From positions 1-39,830 of the forward strand of contig JAFGQR010000116.1 in the NCBI GenBank assembly GCA_016935555.1: a stretch of 39,830 bases of DNA, in the 5' to 3' direction. How positions within the stretch are numbered: position 1 is the first letter of the stretch; the number at the start of each line of letters is the position of its first letter. Below are positions 27,598 through 35,681 of this stretch, piece by piece. The translations under genes and the position numbers were made by a program. The notes under the pieces were generated by a model. That model was not told where the DNA came from. It searched no databases and worked only from the letters and a program-made list of their open reading frames with translations. Source of the stretch: Verrucomicrobiota bacterium (lineage in GTDB: Bacteria > Verrucomicrobiota > Verrucomicrobiia > Limisphaerales > JAFGQR01).

Positions 27598-28584
27598 ATG
27601 CCCGGAAGTCCCCCACAAACCCCATGCCGGAGCGCACCTCCCCGGACGTCCCAACCTCCCATCGCCGCGGCTGTCCACGTGAACCCAACGACCGACAAAG
27701 ACCGGGAACCCAGGCCCCCCGAACCCCGCCCCGCAGCCGCCGCCCGGGAGACGGCGTTCGGCTTTCCACGCAACTTCCTCGACAACCGCTTCGTCTACGT
27801 CGTGGTCTCCCCGCGCGCCCGCGGACTCTCCATCGGGATCAACATGAATCCCGACAAGCGCTGCGACTTCAACTGTGTCTATTGCGAGGTGAACCGCGAA
27901 ATCCCCGGGCGCGATAGCCGCCTCGACGTGGGCGTCATGGAAACCGAGCTGCAGCAGACCCTCAAACTCGCCCACCAAGGCAAATTGCGCGAGATCCCCC
28001 TCTACCGCAGCCTCCCGCACGACCTGCTCGAGGTCCGCCACGTCGCCCTGAGCGGCGACGGCGAACCCACCCTCTCCCCCGATTTCGCCGCCGCCGTCCA
28101 CGCCGTCGTCCACGTGCGCGCCCAGAGCCGCCTGCCGTTCTTCAAAATGGTTCTCATCACCAACGGCACCTGGCTCGACCTGACCCCGGTGCAGCACGGC
28201 CTCAAATCGTTCACCAAGCAGGACGAGATCTGGGTCAAACTCGACGCCGGCACCCAGGCCTACATGAACAAGGTCAACCGGCCCAGCGTCACCCTCGACA
28301 AAATCCTTCGCAATATCCTCGCCCTCGCCCGCCAGCGCCCTGTCATCATCCAAAGCCTCTTCCAGTCCCATGAGGGCCACGAACCCCCCGACGAGGAAAT
28401 CCACCAATACGCCCTGCGCCTCAAAGAACTCAAAGACCAGGGCGCCGACCTTGCCCTCGTCCAAATCTATTCCGCCAACCGGCCCCCCTCCCACGCGCCC
28501 TGCGACCATCTCCCCCTCAAAACACTCTCCCGCATCGCTCAAACCGTCCGCTCCATCGCCGGCCTCAACGCCGAAGTGTTCTAG
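27598..28584 (+). CDS. Radical SAM protein, COG0731/TYW1-like
   Basis: Cytosolic radical SAM enzyme, 328 residues from the ATG at 27598 or 301 from a GTG at 27679. Neither start has a clear ribosome-binding site. The first 50 or so residues are Pro/Arg-rich and unlike the family, so the GTG or an even later start may be real. The core begins at FGFPRNFLDNRFVYVVVSPR. The [4Fe-4S] motif is CDFNCVYC (Cx3Cx2C) in the context GINMNPDKRCDFNCVYCEV, close to the 'wyosine base formation' COG0731 group. ALSGDGEPTLSPDF is the conserved GGE-like/SAM-binding strand. DEIWVKLDAGTQAYMNKVNRP is typical of the same group. The substrate is unknown. It follows the DHOD-like gene by 111 nt on the same strand and may be part of that transcript. 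Confidence 0.85.
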   Translation: MPGSPPQTPCRSAPPRTSQPPIAAAVHVNPTTDKDREPRPPEPRPAAAARETAFGFPRNFLDNRFVYVVVSPRARGLSIGINMNPDKRCDFNCVYCEVNREIPGRDSRLDVGVMETELQQTLKLAHQGKLREIPLYRSLPHDLLEVRHVALSGDGEPTLSPDFAAAVHAVVHVRAQSRLPFFKMVLITNGTWLDLTPVQHGLKSFTKQDEIWVKLDAGTQAYMNKVNRPSVTLDKILRNILALARQRPVIIQSLFQSHEGHEPPDEEIHQYALRLKELKDQGADLALVQIYSANRPPSHAPCDHLPLKTLSRIAQTVRSIAGLNAEVF

Positions 28585-28727
28585 CCACTTTTCAGTTGTT
28601 GTCGCCCCCCCGGTCGGGTAACCATGCCCGCAGCGCCGGACCCCGCCCCCCGGCAGGGTCGTCCGCGCCCGGGAGGGCGGGTTCGGCCCCGAGGCTGCGA
28701 AGGGCCTCGCGGAACCAGGGAACGCTT

Positions 28728-29669
28728 ATGAAACATGCAGCGGCAGTGGCGCCGCCGGCGGCGGCGGGCAGGAAGAGCGGCAAGCGCCCGGCGCGGGTGC
28801 ACCCGGTCATCATTTATCCGTTCCACCCGCCCGGCGACTACTCGGATCTGGAGGGGCTTTACGAACTGGTCGCCCGCCTGGACCGCGAGAAGGAAAAATA
28901 CGCGAGGCCCATCACCGTCATGGATCGCAAGACACATTACCTGATGGCCTCGAGCCGGACGTTCGAGGCGTTCCGGCGGGACACGGTCGCGCGGCACTCG
29001 GACATTCTGGATGCCTGGTGTGTGGACACGTGCCAGATGTGGTATACCGGCCTGGGGCGGGCGTTCGAACTGGGGGGCGGGGACGACGTGTATTGGCTGA
29101 TCCCGGGCGATTTCAACTACGGCACCGCGGTGGGCAAGGAGGTGCTGGGCCGGCTGCACGACCTGCCGGAGATCATCCTCGAGCTGGGACAGGATCTCTG
29201 CATCGGCGAAATCGGCACCGACCACAACAATCCCAAACAAATCATCGACACCTACGGCACCTTTGCGCTCATGTACCTCTGGTTTCCCGAAGAGGCCCGC
29301 GCCATCCGCCAGATCACCGAACGGCCCCGGTCCGAATTCTTCGCCATCCGCCACGGCTTCCTCCGGGAAATGCTCACCCAGCGCTGGTACGCCTACGAGC
29401 AAACCGTGGTCATGCTTCTGAAGGCCGTGTTCAGCAACAAGCAGATCAGCCGGTTCTTCGTGGGCCACGTGTCCGACCTGCCGGAAGGCCGCGAATCCCT
29501 CGCCTCGGCCGTCCAACAGGTGGAACGGACCGAGCGCGTTCTCAAGTCCCTCTGGCGCGAGCGCCACCCGCCGAAACCCGGCTGGATGACGCACTACAGC
29601 CGCCTCGAAATCCAGTCGGAACACGTCCTGCGCACCGCCCTGCTCATTCTTGAAAACACCCTTCGCTGA
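28728..29669 (+). CDS. Uncharacterised 313-residue protein
   Basis: I do not recognise the family. The ATG at 28728 is preceded by AGGGA at a suitable distance, and the N-terminal 20 residues are basic and Ala-rich (AAAVAPPAAAGRKSGKRP). The body looks like a compact cytosolic alpha/beta protein. It has PVIIYPFHPPGDYSDLEGLY, an ITVMDRKTHYLMAS stretch, CVDTCQMWYTGLGRAFEL, then DDVYWLIPGDFNYGTAVGKE and CIGEIGTDHNNPKQIIDTYG. The acidic/Gly context of YWLIPGDF and the two DD/DH motifs could be a nucleotide-sugar or metal site of a GT-A-like fold, but this is weak. The second half is helical (LREMLTQRWYAYEQTVVMLL). There is no signal peptide or transmembrane segment. It converges on thiD with a 7-nt gap. 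Confidence 0.75.
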   Translation: MKHAAAVAPPAAAGRKSGKRPARVHPVIIYPFHPPGDYSDLEGLYELVARLDREKEKYARPITVMDRKTHYLMASSRTFEAFRRDTVARHSDILDAWCVDTCQMWYTGLGRAFELGGGDDVYWLIPGDFNYGTAVGKEVLGRLHDLPEIILELGQDLCIGEIGTDHNNPKQIIDTYGTFALMYLWFPEEARAIRQITERPRSEFFAIRHGFLREMLTQRWYAYEQTVVMLLKAVFSNKQISRFFVGHVSDLPEGRESLASAVQQVERTERVLKSLWRERHPPKPGWMTHYSRLEIQSEHVLRTALLILENTLR

Positions 29670-29676
29670 GACCGGC

Positions 29677-30477
29677 TCACCGAAAGGGATTCAACACGCG
29701 ATGCCGGCCCACTTGAAGGCCGTGCGCAATCGCCCGCGTGAGGAACGGCTTGGCGCGCCGCACGGCGGCCCGCAGCGAATGCCCCCGCGCGCGGTAGGCG
29801 GTGATCGCCGCCGAATAGGTGCAGCCGGTGCCATGCGTGGACACGCCCCGCACCCGCGCCGCCGTCAGCTGCACATGGGTGCGCCCGTCGTCGAAGATGT
29901 CAATGGCCTCGGCGCCGGCCAGGTGGCCGCCCTTGACCAGCGCGGCGCAACCGAAACGCCGAACGAGCGCCCGGGCTGCCCGGCGAAGGTCCTCAGGCCG
30001 CCGCAGCGTCAGGCCGGTGAGGATCGCCGCCTCGTCCACATTGGGAGTGACCAGCGACGCCAGCGGAAGCAACCCGTCCATCAGCACCCGGATGGCATCC
30101 GGCTGCAGCAAGCGGGCGCCGCTGGTGGCTACCATGACCGGATCGACCACCAGCGGAACGCGCGGAAGCTGCCGGAGCACGCGGACAACCGCGCGGATGA
30201 TCTCGGCGCTGAAGAGCATTCCCGTCTTCATCGCATCGGGGGTCCAAGCCTCGAACACAGCCTCGACCTGGCGCCGCACCAGGACGGGGCGTGCAGCCTG
30301 GATGGCGCGCACGGCATCCGGGTTTTGTGCGGTCAGGCACGTGATGGCGCTTGTGCCGTGAACACCCAGCGCGGCAAAGGTCTTCAAATCCGCCTGGATG
30401 CCTGCGCCTCCGCCGCTGTCGGAGCCGGCAATCGTCAGGGCCACAGGCACCCCCCTGCGCGGTCTCGTGGGTCGCAT
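29677..30477 (-). CDS. thiD: Hydroxymethylpyrimidine/phosphomethylpyrimidine kinase
   Basis: Ribokinase-fold kinase of 266 residues that phosphorylates HMP and then HMP-P to HMP-PP, the pyrimidine half of thiamine. [20 protein letters not shown] (about 16-35) is the substrate-binding N-terminus. [15 protein letters not shown] (about 110-125) is the family's central motif, and [14 protein letters not shown] (near 218) carries the anion hole and the reactive Cys/catalytic region. All these elements are intact. The start at 30477 is only 5 nt after the stop of the upstream TIM-barrel gene, so they are co-transcribed. No TPP riboswitch (CTGAGA-type core) is visible upstream. Confidence 0.94.
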   Translation of the reverse strand: MRPTRPRRGVPVALTIAGSDSGGGAGIQADLKTFAALGVHGTSAITCLTAQNPDAVRAIQAARPVLVRRQVEAVFEAWTPDAMKTGMLFSAEIIRAVVRVLRQLPRVPLVVDPVMVATSGARLLQPDAIRVLMDGLLPLASLVTPNVDEAAILTGLTLRRPEDLRRAARALVRRFGCAALVKGGHLAGAEAIDIFDDGRTHVQLTAARVRGVSTHGTGCTYSAAITAYRARGHSLRAAVRRAKPFLTRAIAHGLQVGRHRVLNPFR

Positions 30478-30482
30478 CGGTG

Positions 30483-31430
30483 TCAGACGTGAAACACACG
30501 GCGGACGAACTCGCGGCTGAGGCGGTGGTTCTCGGCGGCGGACCGTGTGATCCGGGTGCCGTGTTCCAGCGCGAGTTCGACGGTGAACCGCCGCGGCAAC
30601 TGGTGGGTTTGCGCATAGTGGGCCACCGCCTTGAAATCGATGTCGCCGTCTTCAAGGGCTTCGGTCCAGACGCCGTTGCGGCTTTGGCGGAGATGCCACG
30701 TGACGACGCGATTGCCGTAGGCCTTCAACACGTCGAGCGGCGGGATGCCCCCCCGCCACACCCAGTGGACATCGTAGCAGAACCCCACCACGTCAGGGCG
30801 GCTGTGCCGGAAGTTGTAATGGAATTCGCGACCCCGGCTGGCCATCTCCGGCAGGTGATGGTGCACCGCCAGCCGCATCCCCAGGCGGTTGAGCCCCTCG
30901 CCCAACGCCACAAGCGCCTTGACCTGCGTCTCGAGTTCGGCCTCCGTCTTCTCCCGGCCAATCGGATCCGGATTGCAGCTGATCACTGTGAAGCCGGCCT
31001 GCCGGCACACCCTCGCCGTGTCGAGCAGATGCCCCACCTCGTCGTCCGCCTTCCCAGCTTCGTGCAAACGCGCCCCGGTGTAGAGGCTCACCGGTTTCAG
31101 ACCCTTGCGTGTCAGTTGCTCGGCAAACCGGACGTTGTTTTCCGGGTCCGTGCGGTCCATCGAGTTCTCGAGGTAATCGTACCCCGCATCGCGCAGCGCC
31201 GAGATGACGCCGGGAACGTCCAGCGGCTTGTGGTCACGCTGCGCATACTGGCTCCACCCATAAATGTTCGAACCCACCACAGCCTTGGACGCAGCCTCGG
31301 CCGCCCCCAGCCGCGGCAGCCTTCCACCCTGGCCAGCCAGCATGCCCGCCGCCCAAACCACTCCGGCCCGCCCCAGAAAACCGCGTCGGGACTGGAGCCG
31401 CTCAAACAAGGGACAGACCGTTGTGTGCAT
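30483..31430 (-). CDS. Tat-exported sugar phosphate isomerase/epimerase-like TIM barrel
   Basis: 315-residue protein of the xylose-isomerase-like TIM-barrel superfamily (IolE/TIM_AP2-type). The ATG at 31430 was chosen because it leads directly to a twin-arginine signal, [18 protein letters not shown]; the longer frame to 31619 is GC-rich intergenic DNA. The barrel shows [61 protein letters not shown] and [14 protein letters not shown]. The metal ligands expected for this family (Glu, Asp-His pairs) are plausible in these motifs. Secreted members are abundant in Verrucomicrobia and Planctomycetes. The substrate is unknown and the pairing with thiD is probably positional. It is divergent from bioB. 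Confidence 0.8.
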   Translation of the reverse strand: MHTTVCPLFERLQSRRGFLGRAGVVWAAGMLAGQGGRLPRLGAAEAASKAVVGSNIYGWSQYAQRDHKPLDVPGVISALRDAGYDYLENSMDRTDPENNVRFAEQLTRKGLKPVSLYTGARLHEAGKADDEVGHLLDTARVCRQAGFTVISCNPDPIGREKTEAELETQVKALVALGEGLNRLGMRLAVHHHLPEMASRGREFHYNFRHSRPDVVGFCYDVHWVWRGGIPPLDVLKAYGNRVVTWHLRQSRNGVWTEALEDGDIDFKAVAHYAQTHQLPRRFTVELALEHGTRITRSAAENHRLSREFVRRVFHV

Positions 31431-31648
31431 GCGTGGATTCAATCCCAACGACGGGTTGGGAGCGACAAAAAAAACGGCCCCCAACGCCCGGGGCTGCGGG
31501 AGCCCGTGGCATGTTCTGGCCGCCGGGGGCGCCGGAGGCTGTTGGCCCTTGACGAACTGCCCCTGGGGGGGCACGGGGCGGCTCGGTGCCGGCGCGCCGC
31601 CCGCGCCGAAGGCTTGCATCCGGGGAAGGCGCGGCTAGGCTGTCAACC
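31431..31648. promoter_or_regulatory. Divergent intergenic region upstream of bioB
   Basis: This 218-bp GC-rich spacer includes a small hairpin, CCCAAC-GACGG-GTTGGG (31444-31460), followed at 31467 by an A8 run (T-run on the minus strand). On the minus strand the T-run lies upstream of the stem, so this is not a terminator. I see no BirA-like operator; TTGACG at about 31548 is the best -35 candidate, but no -10 follows at the right spacing. Confidence 0.3.
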
Positions 31649-32722
31649 GTGTTCAATGATGTTATTGACGCCGCGGGCGGAGGGCGGGTTGCTGCCCTGG
31701 GGCGGCGGGTGCTCGAGGGCGCCCGCGTGAGCCGCCCGGAGGCGCTGGAGCTGTTTGGGATCGAAGACCAGGCGGACCTCGTGGAGTTGCTGGCGTGGGC
31801 CAATCGCATCCGTGCCCGATTCAAGGGCAACCGCGTCGCATTGTGCTCGATCGTCAACGCCAAGGCGGGCCGTTGTTCCGAGGACTGCCGGTTCTGCGCC
31901 CAGTCCGGGCATTATCGGACGGCGTCGCCGTCGCATGGGTTTGTGGATTCGGGCGTGATGCGCCGCGCCGCGGCGGAGGCGGAGCGGTGGGGCGTGGGCG
32001 CGCTGGCGCTGGTGGCGGCTTGGCGCGGGTTGTCCGAGGGGCGTTTGTTCGACGAGGTGTGCGAGCGGATCGGCGAACTGGCGGGCCTGGGAACGGTGCG
32101 GCCGGATGCCTCGCTGGGGATTCTCTCCAGCCAGGCGGTTGCGGACCGGCTGAGGGCGGCCGGTCTGCGGTGCTACAATCACAACCTGGAAACGTCGCGC
32201 CGGTTCTTTCCGCAGCTCTGTTCCACCCACACCTACGAGGAGCGCCTCCAGACCCTGCGGTTTCTGCGCAACGCCGGCATCGCGGTGTGCTCCGGAGGCA
32301 TCCTCGGCCTTGGGGAAACGCGCGAAGACCGTTGCGACTTGGCGCTGACCCTGCGGGAGGTCGGCGCCGATGCGGTTCCGATCAATTTCCTCAATCCCAT
32401 TCCCGGCACGCCCCTGGCCGGGACTGCCCCCGTGCCGCCCATGGAGCTTCTGAAGACGATTGCGTGCTTCCGCTTCATTCTCCCGACCCAGCACCTGGTG
32501 ATCGCGGGGGGCCGCAGCGCGAATCTGCGCCAGTTGCAGAGCCTGGTCTTCATGGCTGGCGCCAGCGGGCTGATGGTGGGCGGCTACCTCACCACCGCCG
32601 GCCCGCCGCTCGAACAGGATCTGCAGATGATCCGCGACCTCGGCCTGGACCGGGGCGCAACCCCGGCACATCCCCTCGTTCTCCACGCCACCCCGCGCCA
32701 CCCCGTAGGCGGCGCGCGTTGA
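31649..32722 (+). CDS. bioB: Biotin synthase, variant auxiliary-cluster type
   Basis: Radical SAM sulfur insertase that turns dethiobiotin into biotin. The GTG at 31649 gives 357 residues; the frame stays open to 31586 but that part is unlike BioB. CSEDCRFCAQSGHY (Cys76, 80, 83) binds the SAM cluster. CYNHNLETSRRFF, AVCSGGILGLGETREDR and PINFLNPIPGTPL are diagnostic. The Arg of the second site is present (IAGGRSANLRQL). From memory of E. coli BioB, Cys97 (FCMGAAW) is replaced here (ALALVAAWRG) and Cys128 (ACMTLGTL) also (DASLGIL). Cys191 in FFPQLCSTHTYEER and Cys214 in VCSGG remain. This pattern matches BioB proteins of anaerobes reported to use a [4Fe-5S] auxiliary cluster instead of [2Fe-2S], which fits the PFOR nearby. 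No other bio genes are in the window. Confidence 0.92.
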   Translation: MFNDVIDAAGGGRVAALGRRVLEGARVSRPEALELFGIEDQADLVELLAWANRIRARFKGNRVALCSIVNAKAGRCSEDCRFCAQSGHYRTASPSHGFVDSGVMRRAAAEAERWGVGALALVAAWRGLSEGRLFDEVCERIGELAGLGTVRPDASLGILSSQAVADRLRAAGLRCYNHNLETSRRFFPQLCSTHTYEERLQTLRFLRNAGIAVCSGGILGLGETREDRCDLALTLREVGADAVPINFLNPIPGTPLAGTAPVPPMELLKTIACFRFILPTQHLVIAGGRSANLRQLQSLVFMAGASGLMVGGYLTTAGPPLEQDLQMIRDLGLDRGATPAHPLVLHATPRHPVGGAR

Positions 32723-32881
32723 TGGTCGCCGCTGGGGAGGTGTGCGCTTGCCGGAGTTCCTGACCCTTGAGCCGCGTTGCAGGCTGATCCAGGTCAAACG
32801 TCGGCCTGGCAGGTTCCGTGGGGGACGCCATGGACTCGCTGCCCCCGGCGCGTCCAAAGGGTCTGAGGCCGCGTCTTGTTG

Positions 32882-34975
32882 CTAGGCGCTGGGGTAGGCC
32901 TTGTAGTAGTCCTTGTAGCGGTAGTAGTAGTATTCGCCGGTCGAGGCGCGCACCGCATTGAAGACCACCCCCAGGACGCGCGCCTGGCGCTGGTAGAGGT
33001 TGTCCAGCGCGGCGCGGGCGACGCGGGCGGAGGTGTGTTCGGCGCGGATGACGAAGAGGACGCCATCCACAAGGGAGGCGAGGCTGCTGACGTCGTCGGC
33101 GGCCATGACGGGCGGGGTGTCGACGAGGACGTATTCATATTGGGCGGCGGCGTCCTTGAGGAAGCGTTCGGTGATTTGGCTGAGCAGCAGCTCGCCGGAA
33201 TTCTGGACGCTGGAGCCGCGGGGGAGGAGGAAGAGGTTGGCGACGCGGGTGGGCTGGACGGCTTCGGGCCAATTGAGCTTGCCGGCCAGCACCTCGGTGA
33301 AGCCGGGGTGGGCGGCGACCGTAAACCGGCCGTGCAGCGTGCCTTTGCGCAGGTCCGAATCGACCAGGAGAACGCGGGAGCCGCCGGTGGCCATGTTGAT
33401 GGCGAGGTTGGCGGCGGTCACGGACTTGCCGTCGTTCGGGATGGAACTGGTGACGAGGAGCAGGCGGGGGCGTTCGCCGTTGTCGTTGCTGAAGAGAAGG
33501 GAGGAGCGCAGGTTGCGGTAGGCTTCGAGGAACGCGTGGCGGGTGTCGTCGGCTTGGATCAGCGCCAGTTCGCGGCGTTTGCCGACGCCGCGTTCCTTGG
33601 GGATTTGGCCGAGGATGTTCTCCTCGAACAGCTCCTGCAATTCGGTAAAGCTGCTCATGCGGTCGTCCAGCCGTTCCACCAGCATCAGGACCAAGCCGCC
33701 CAGCATCAGGCCGCCAAACACGGCCAGGAGGATGCTCTTGAGAATCCCCGGCCGCCCCGGGCGCGCGGGCGTGGCATTTTCCATGACGGTGACGGTTTCC
33801 TGACTGATGCCTTTGTTGACATCGACGGTCTGCATGGTCGCCAGCAGGCGCTCGTAGAGTTTCTGGGTGCGGTCGGTATTGGCCTGCAAACCCCGGTATT
33901 CCGCCATGAGCTTGCTGCTCTCCAGGGCCTTGGCCTCCCATTCCTTGATGTCCTTTTCCAGGTTCTGGATCTGGAGGGTCAGGGAACTCTTCTTGCTTTC
34001 GAGCTGTTCCAGACTCTGCGCGCGGAAGATCTCCAGCAGCCGTTCGCGGCGGGCGATCTCCTCGGTCAGCGCAATCATCTTGGGATGCTTGGGTCTGAGG
34101 AACTCGCTCAGTTCCTGCTGCTCGGCCTTGATCATGAGAATGGCCTGCTTGGCGCGGAGGTAATCGCTTTCGTTGCCGAACACGGTGGCGCTGGTGGGCA
34201 GGTCGAGGCTGGCGGAGCCGCCGGCGGGCGAGGCCAGCAGGCGCTGGCGTTCAAGGTTCTGCTCGAGGGTGAGGGTCTCGAGGAGGGCGTATTCGGACTT
34301 GAGCCCTTCGATCTGGGTGTTGAGGGCGGCCAGGCGGCTGCCGGCGCTGTTGCCCTGTTCCTGGAGAAACACGATGCTGTTGCTGCTCTGAAAGTTGACC
34401 AGGCTCTGCTCGCCTTTGCGCAGCTCGATCTCCAGCCGGGCCACCTCCTCCGTCAGGCCCGCCAGCGTGGTGTCCGACGTCTGCTCGCGCATTTCCCGTT
34501 TCAGAAGGCCGTATTCCTCCATGACCGCCTGCACAAATTCCCTCACATACTCGGGGTCGTCGGCCACGCCCTGGAGTTTGAAAATGCTGGTGCGGGGGAA
34601 GACGGACACCTTGAGGGCGGGTTCCTTGGCGGTCCAGCGGGGTTCCTTGGCGGTCACGCGGCGCTGGGCGCGCGACAGCACCACGTCGCTCTCCATGAGG
34701 GCGGCCTGGGTGCCCAGGAAGTTGTTCAGCTCCTCGGAATAGACAGACCCGTCCGGAATGGTGAGCTTGATGCTGACGATCATCTTGCCCACGGAAATGT
34801 AGGAGGGGGGCGACAGCCACAGGTAGGCGCCCAGCGCCATCAGCGCCATCAGCACCCCCGTCAAAAGAACCCACCACCGGCGTTGCAGCAAAACCCTGTA
34901 GCGGTTGAGCCGGGCGTAAAACTGCGCCGCCCGCGCGGGGCGGTCTGGCGTCAGGGCAATGGGTTGCTCGCTCAT
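32882..34975 (-). CDS. Wzc-like polysaccharide co-polymerase with BY-kinase domain
   Basis: 697-residue inner-membrane protein that regulates chain length and export of exopolysaccharide. The topology is a first transmembrane segment (about 33-54, RWWVLLTGVLMALMALGAYL), a long periplasmic Wzz/coiled-coil part (about 60-400) and a second transmembrane segment (about 412-432). The cytoplasmic bacterial tyrosine kinase domain follows. Walker A is SSIPNDGKSVTAANLA (near 510), Walker A' LLVDSDLRKGTLHGRF and Walker B VLVDTPPVMAADDV. The C-terminus is a tyrosine cluster, EYYYYRYKDYYKAYP, the expected autophosphorylation tail. The Walker A has Asp where Glu is usual (NDGKS). It is the last gene of the export operon, 7 nt after the Wza-like gene; a phosphatase and glycosyltransferases are missing here. 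It converges with bioB, 159 nt away. Confidence 0.92.
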   Translation of the reverse strand: MSEQPIALTPDRPARAAQFYARLNRYRVLLQRRWWVLLTGVLMALMALGAYLWLSPPSYISVGKMIVSIKLTIPDGSVYSEELNNFLGTQAALMESDVVLSRAQRRVTAKEPRWTAKEPALKVSVFPRTSIFKLQGVADDPEYVREFVQAVMEEYGLLKREMREQTSDTTLAGLTEEVARLEIELRKGEQSLVNFQSSNSIVFLQEQGNSAGSRLAALNTQIEGLKSEYALLETLTLEQNLERQRLLASPAGGSASLDLPTSATVFGNESDYLRAKQAILMIKAEQQELSEFLRPKHPKMIALTEEIARRERLLEIFRAQSLEQLESKKSSLTLQIQNLEKDIKEWEAKALESSKLMAEYRGLQANTDRTQKLYERLLATMQTVDVNKGISQETVTVMENATPARPGRPGILKSILLAVFGGLMLGGLVLMLVERLDDRMSSFTELQELFEENILGQIPKERGVGKRRELALIQADDTRHAFLEAYRNLRSSLLFSNDNGERPRLLLVTSSIPNDGKSVTAANLAINMATGGSRVLLVDSDLRKGTLHGRFTVAAHPGFTEVLAGKLNWPEAVQPTRVANLFLLPRGSSVQNSGELLLSQITERFLKDAAAQYEYVLVDTPPVMAADDVSSLASLVDGVLFVIRAEHTSARVARAALDNLYQRQARVLGVVFNAVRASTGEYYYYRYKDYYKAYPSA

Positions 34976-34982
34976 CTCGGCC

Positions 34983-35666
34983 TCAGAAGTTCACCAGCCG
35001 CGCGGGAACAATGACAAAATCGTCGGGCTGCAACTGCACATCCAGCTCCATCTTGCCGTCCTCGAGGATGTCGACCATGTTCAACTCGAACGTGCGCTTT
35101 TCGGCGCGATTGGTGGCGGGGTTGCGGATCACTCGGACCTTCTTCTTGTTGGCGAAATCTCCAAAGCCGCCCGCGCGCAGAATGGCCTTGCCGGCGGTGA
35201 GGGGCTCGTTGACCTTGAGGTCAATGGGCCCCTGGGTGCGGACCTGGCCCCAGACATAGACTTGGCCCAGGATCTTGTTCGCCTCGTCGAGCGAGATGAT
35301 CACGGTGGCGCGGTAATAGTACTCCTTCTCGAGAAGCGTTTTCAGCTCGTCGGCGAGCTGCTTGCAGGTCTTGCCCTCCGAGCCCACACGACCCAGGTAG
35401 GGGACGTCCAATTCGCCGGAATCCGTCACCAACAGCGGCACGGGCGGCTCGCGGTCTTCGAGGATCTGGAAGCTGATCTTGTCCCCCTTGCGCAGCTTGT
35501 AGGTGTCGTCCGGCACGTAGCCGCTCGGAACCATCGGCACGGGCGCAATCGGGCGTGTCACCAGGTTGGACCAACCCGACATGGGGCGCGTGTAATCGAG
35601 GTGGACCCCCGTGGCCGCCCCCCAGGCGGCGGCGGCCGTCGCAAGCCATAGGACACTCAAGCGCAT
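34983..35666 (-). CDS. Wza-like polysaccharide export protein
   Basis: 227-residue periplasmic/outer-membrane export protein. The ATG at 35666 has GGGGATC just before it; an alternative ATG at 35681 begins directly after the upstream stop. Both give a signal peptide (MRLSVLWLATAAAAWGAA) without a lipobox Cys. The Poly_export/SLBB features are YKLRKGDKISFQIL, LDVPYLGRVGSEGKTCKQL and YYYRATVIISLDEANK, then an SLBB-like segment VYVWGQVRTQGPIDLKVNE and LRAGGFGDFANKKKVRVIRN. The C-terminus is short (VQLQPDDFVIVPARLV) and lacks the long helical outer-membrane pore of enteric Wza, so a partner barrel probably provides the outer-membrane channel. It lies between the barrel gene and the Wzc-like gene in one operon. 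Confidence 0.9.
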   Translation of the reverse strand: MRLSVLWLATAAAAWGAATGVHLDYTRPMSGWSNLVTRPIAPVPMVPSGYVPDDTYKLRKGDKISFQILEDREPPVPLLVTDSGELDVPYLGRVGSEGKTCKQLADELKTLLEKEYYYRATVIISLDEANKILGQVYVWGQVRTQGPIDLKVNEPLTAGKAILRAGGFGDFANKKKVRVIRNPATNRAEKRTFELNMVDILEDGKMELDVQLQPDDFVIVPARLVNF

Positions 35667-35681
35667 GATCCCCAGTATCAT

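Noticed and set aside
31444..31474. Hairpin plus A/T run as a terminator between the TIM-barrel gene and bioB
   Set aside because: Both flanking genes start here and diverge, and the T-run lies on the wrong side of the stem.
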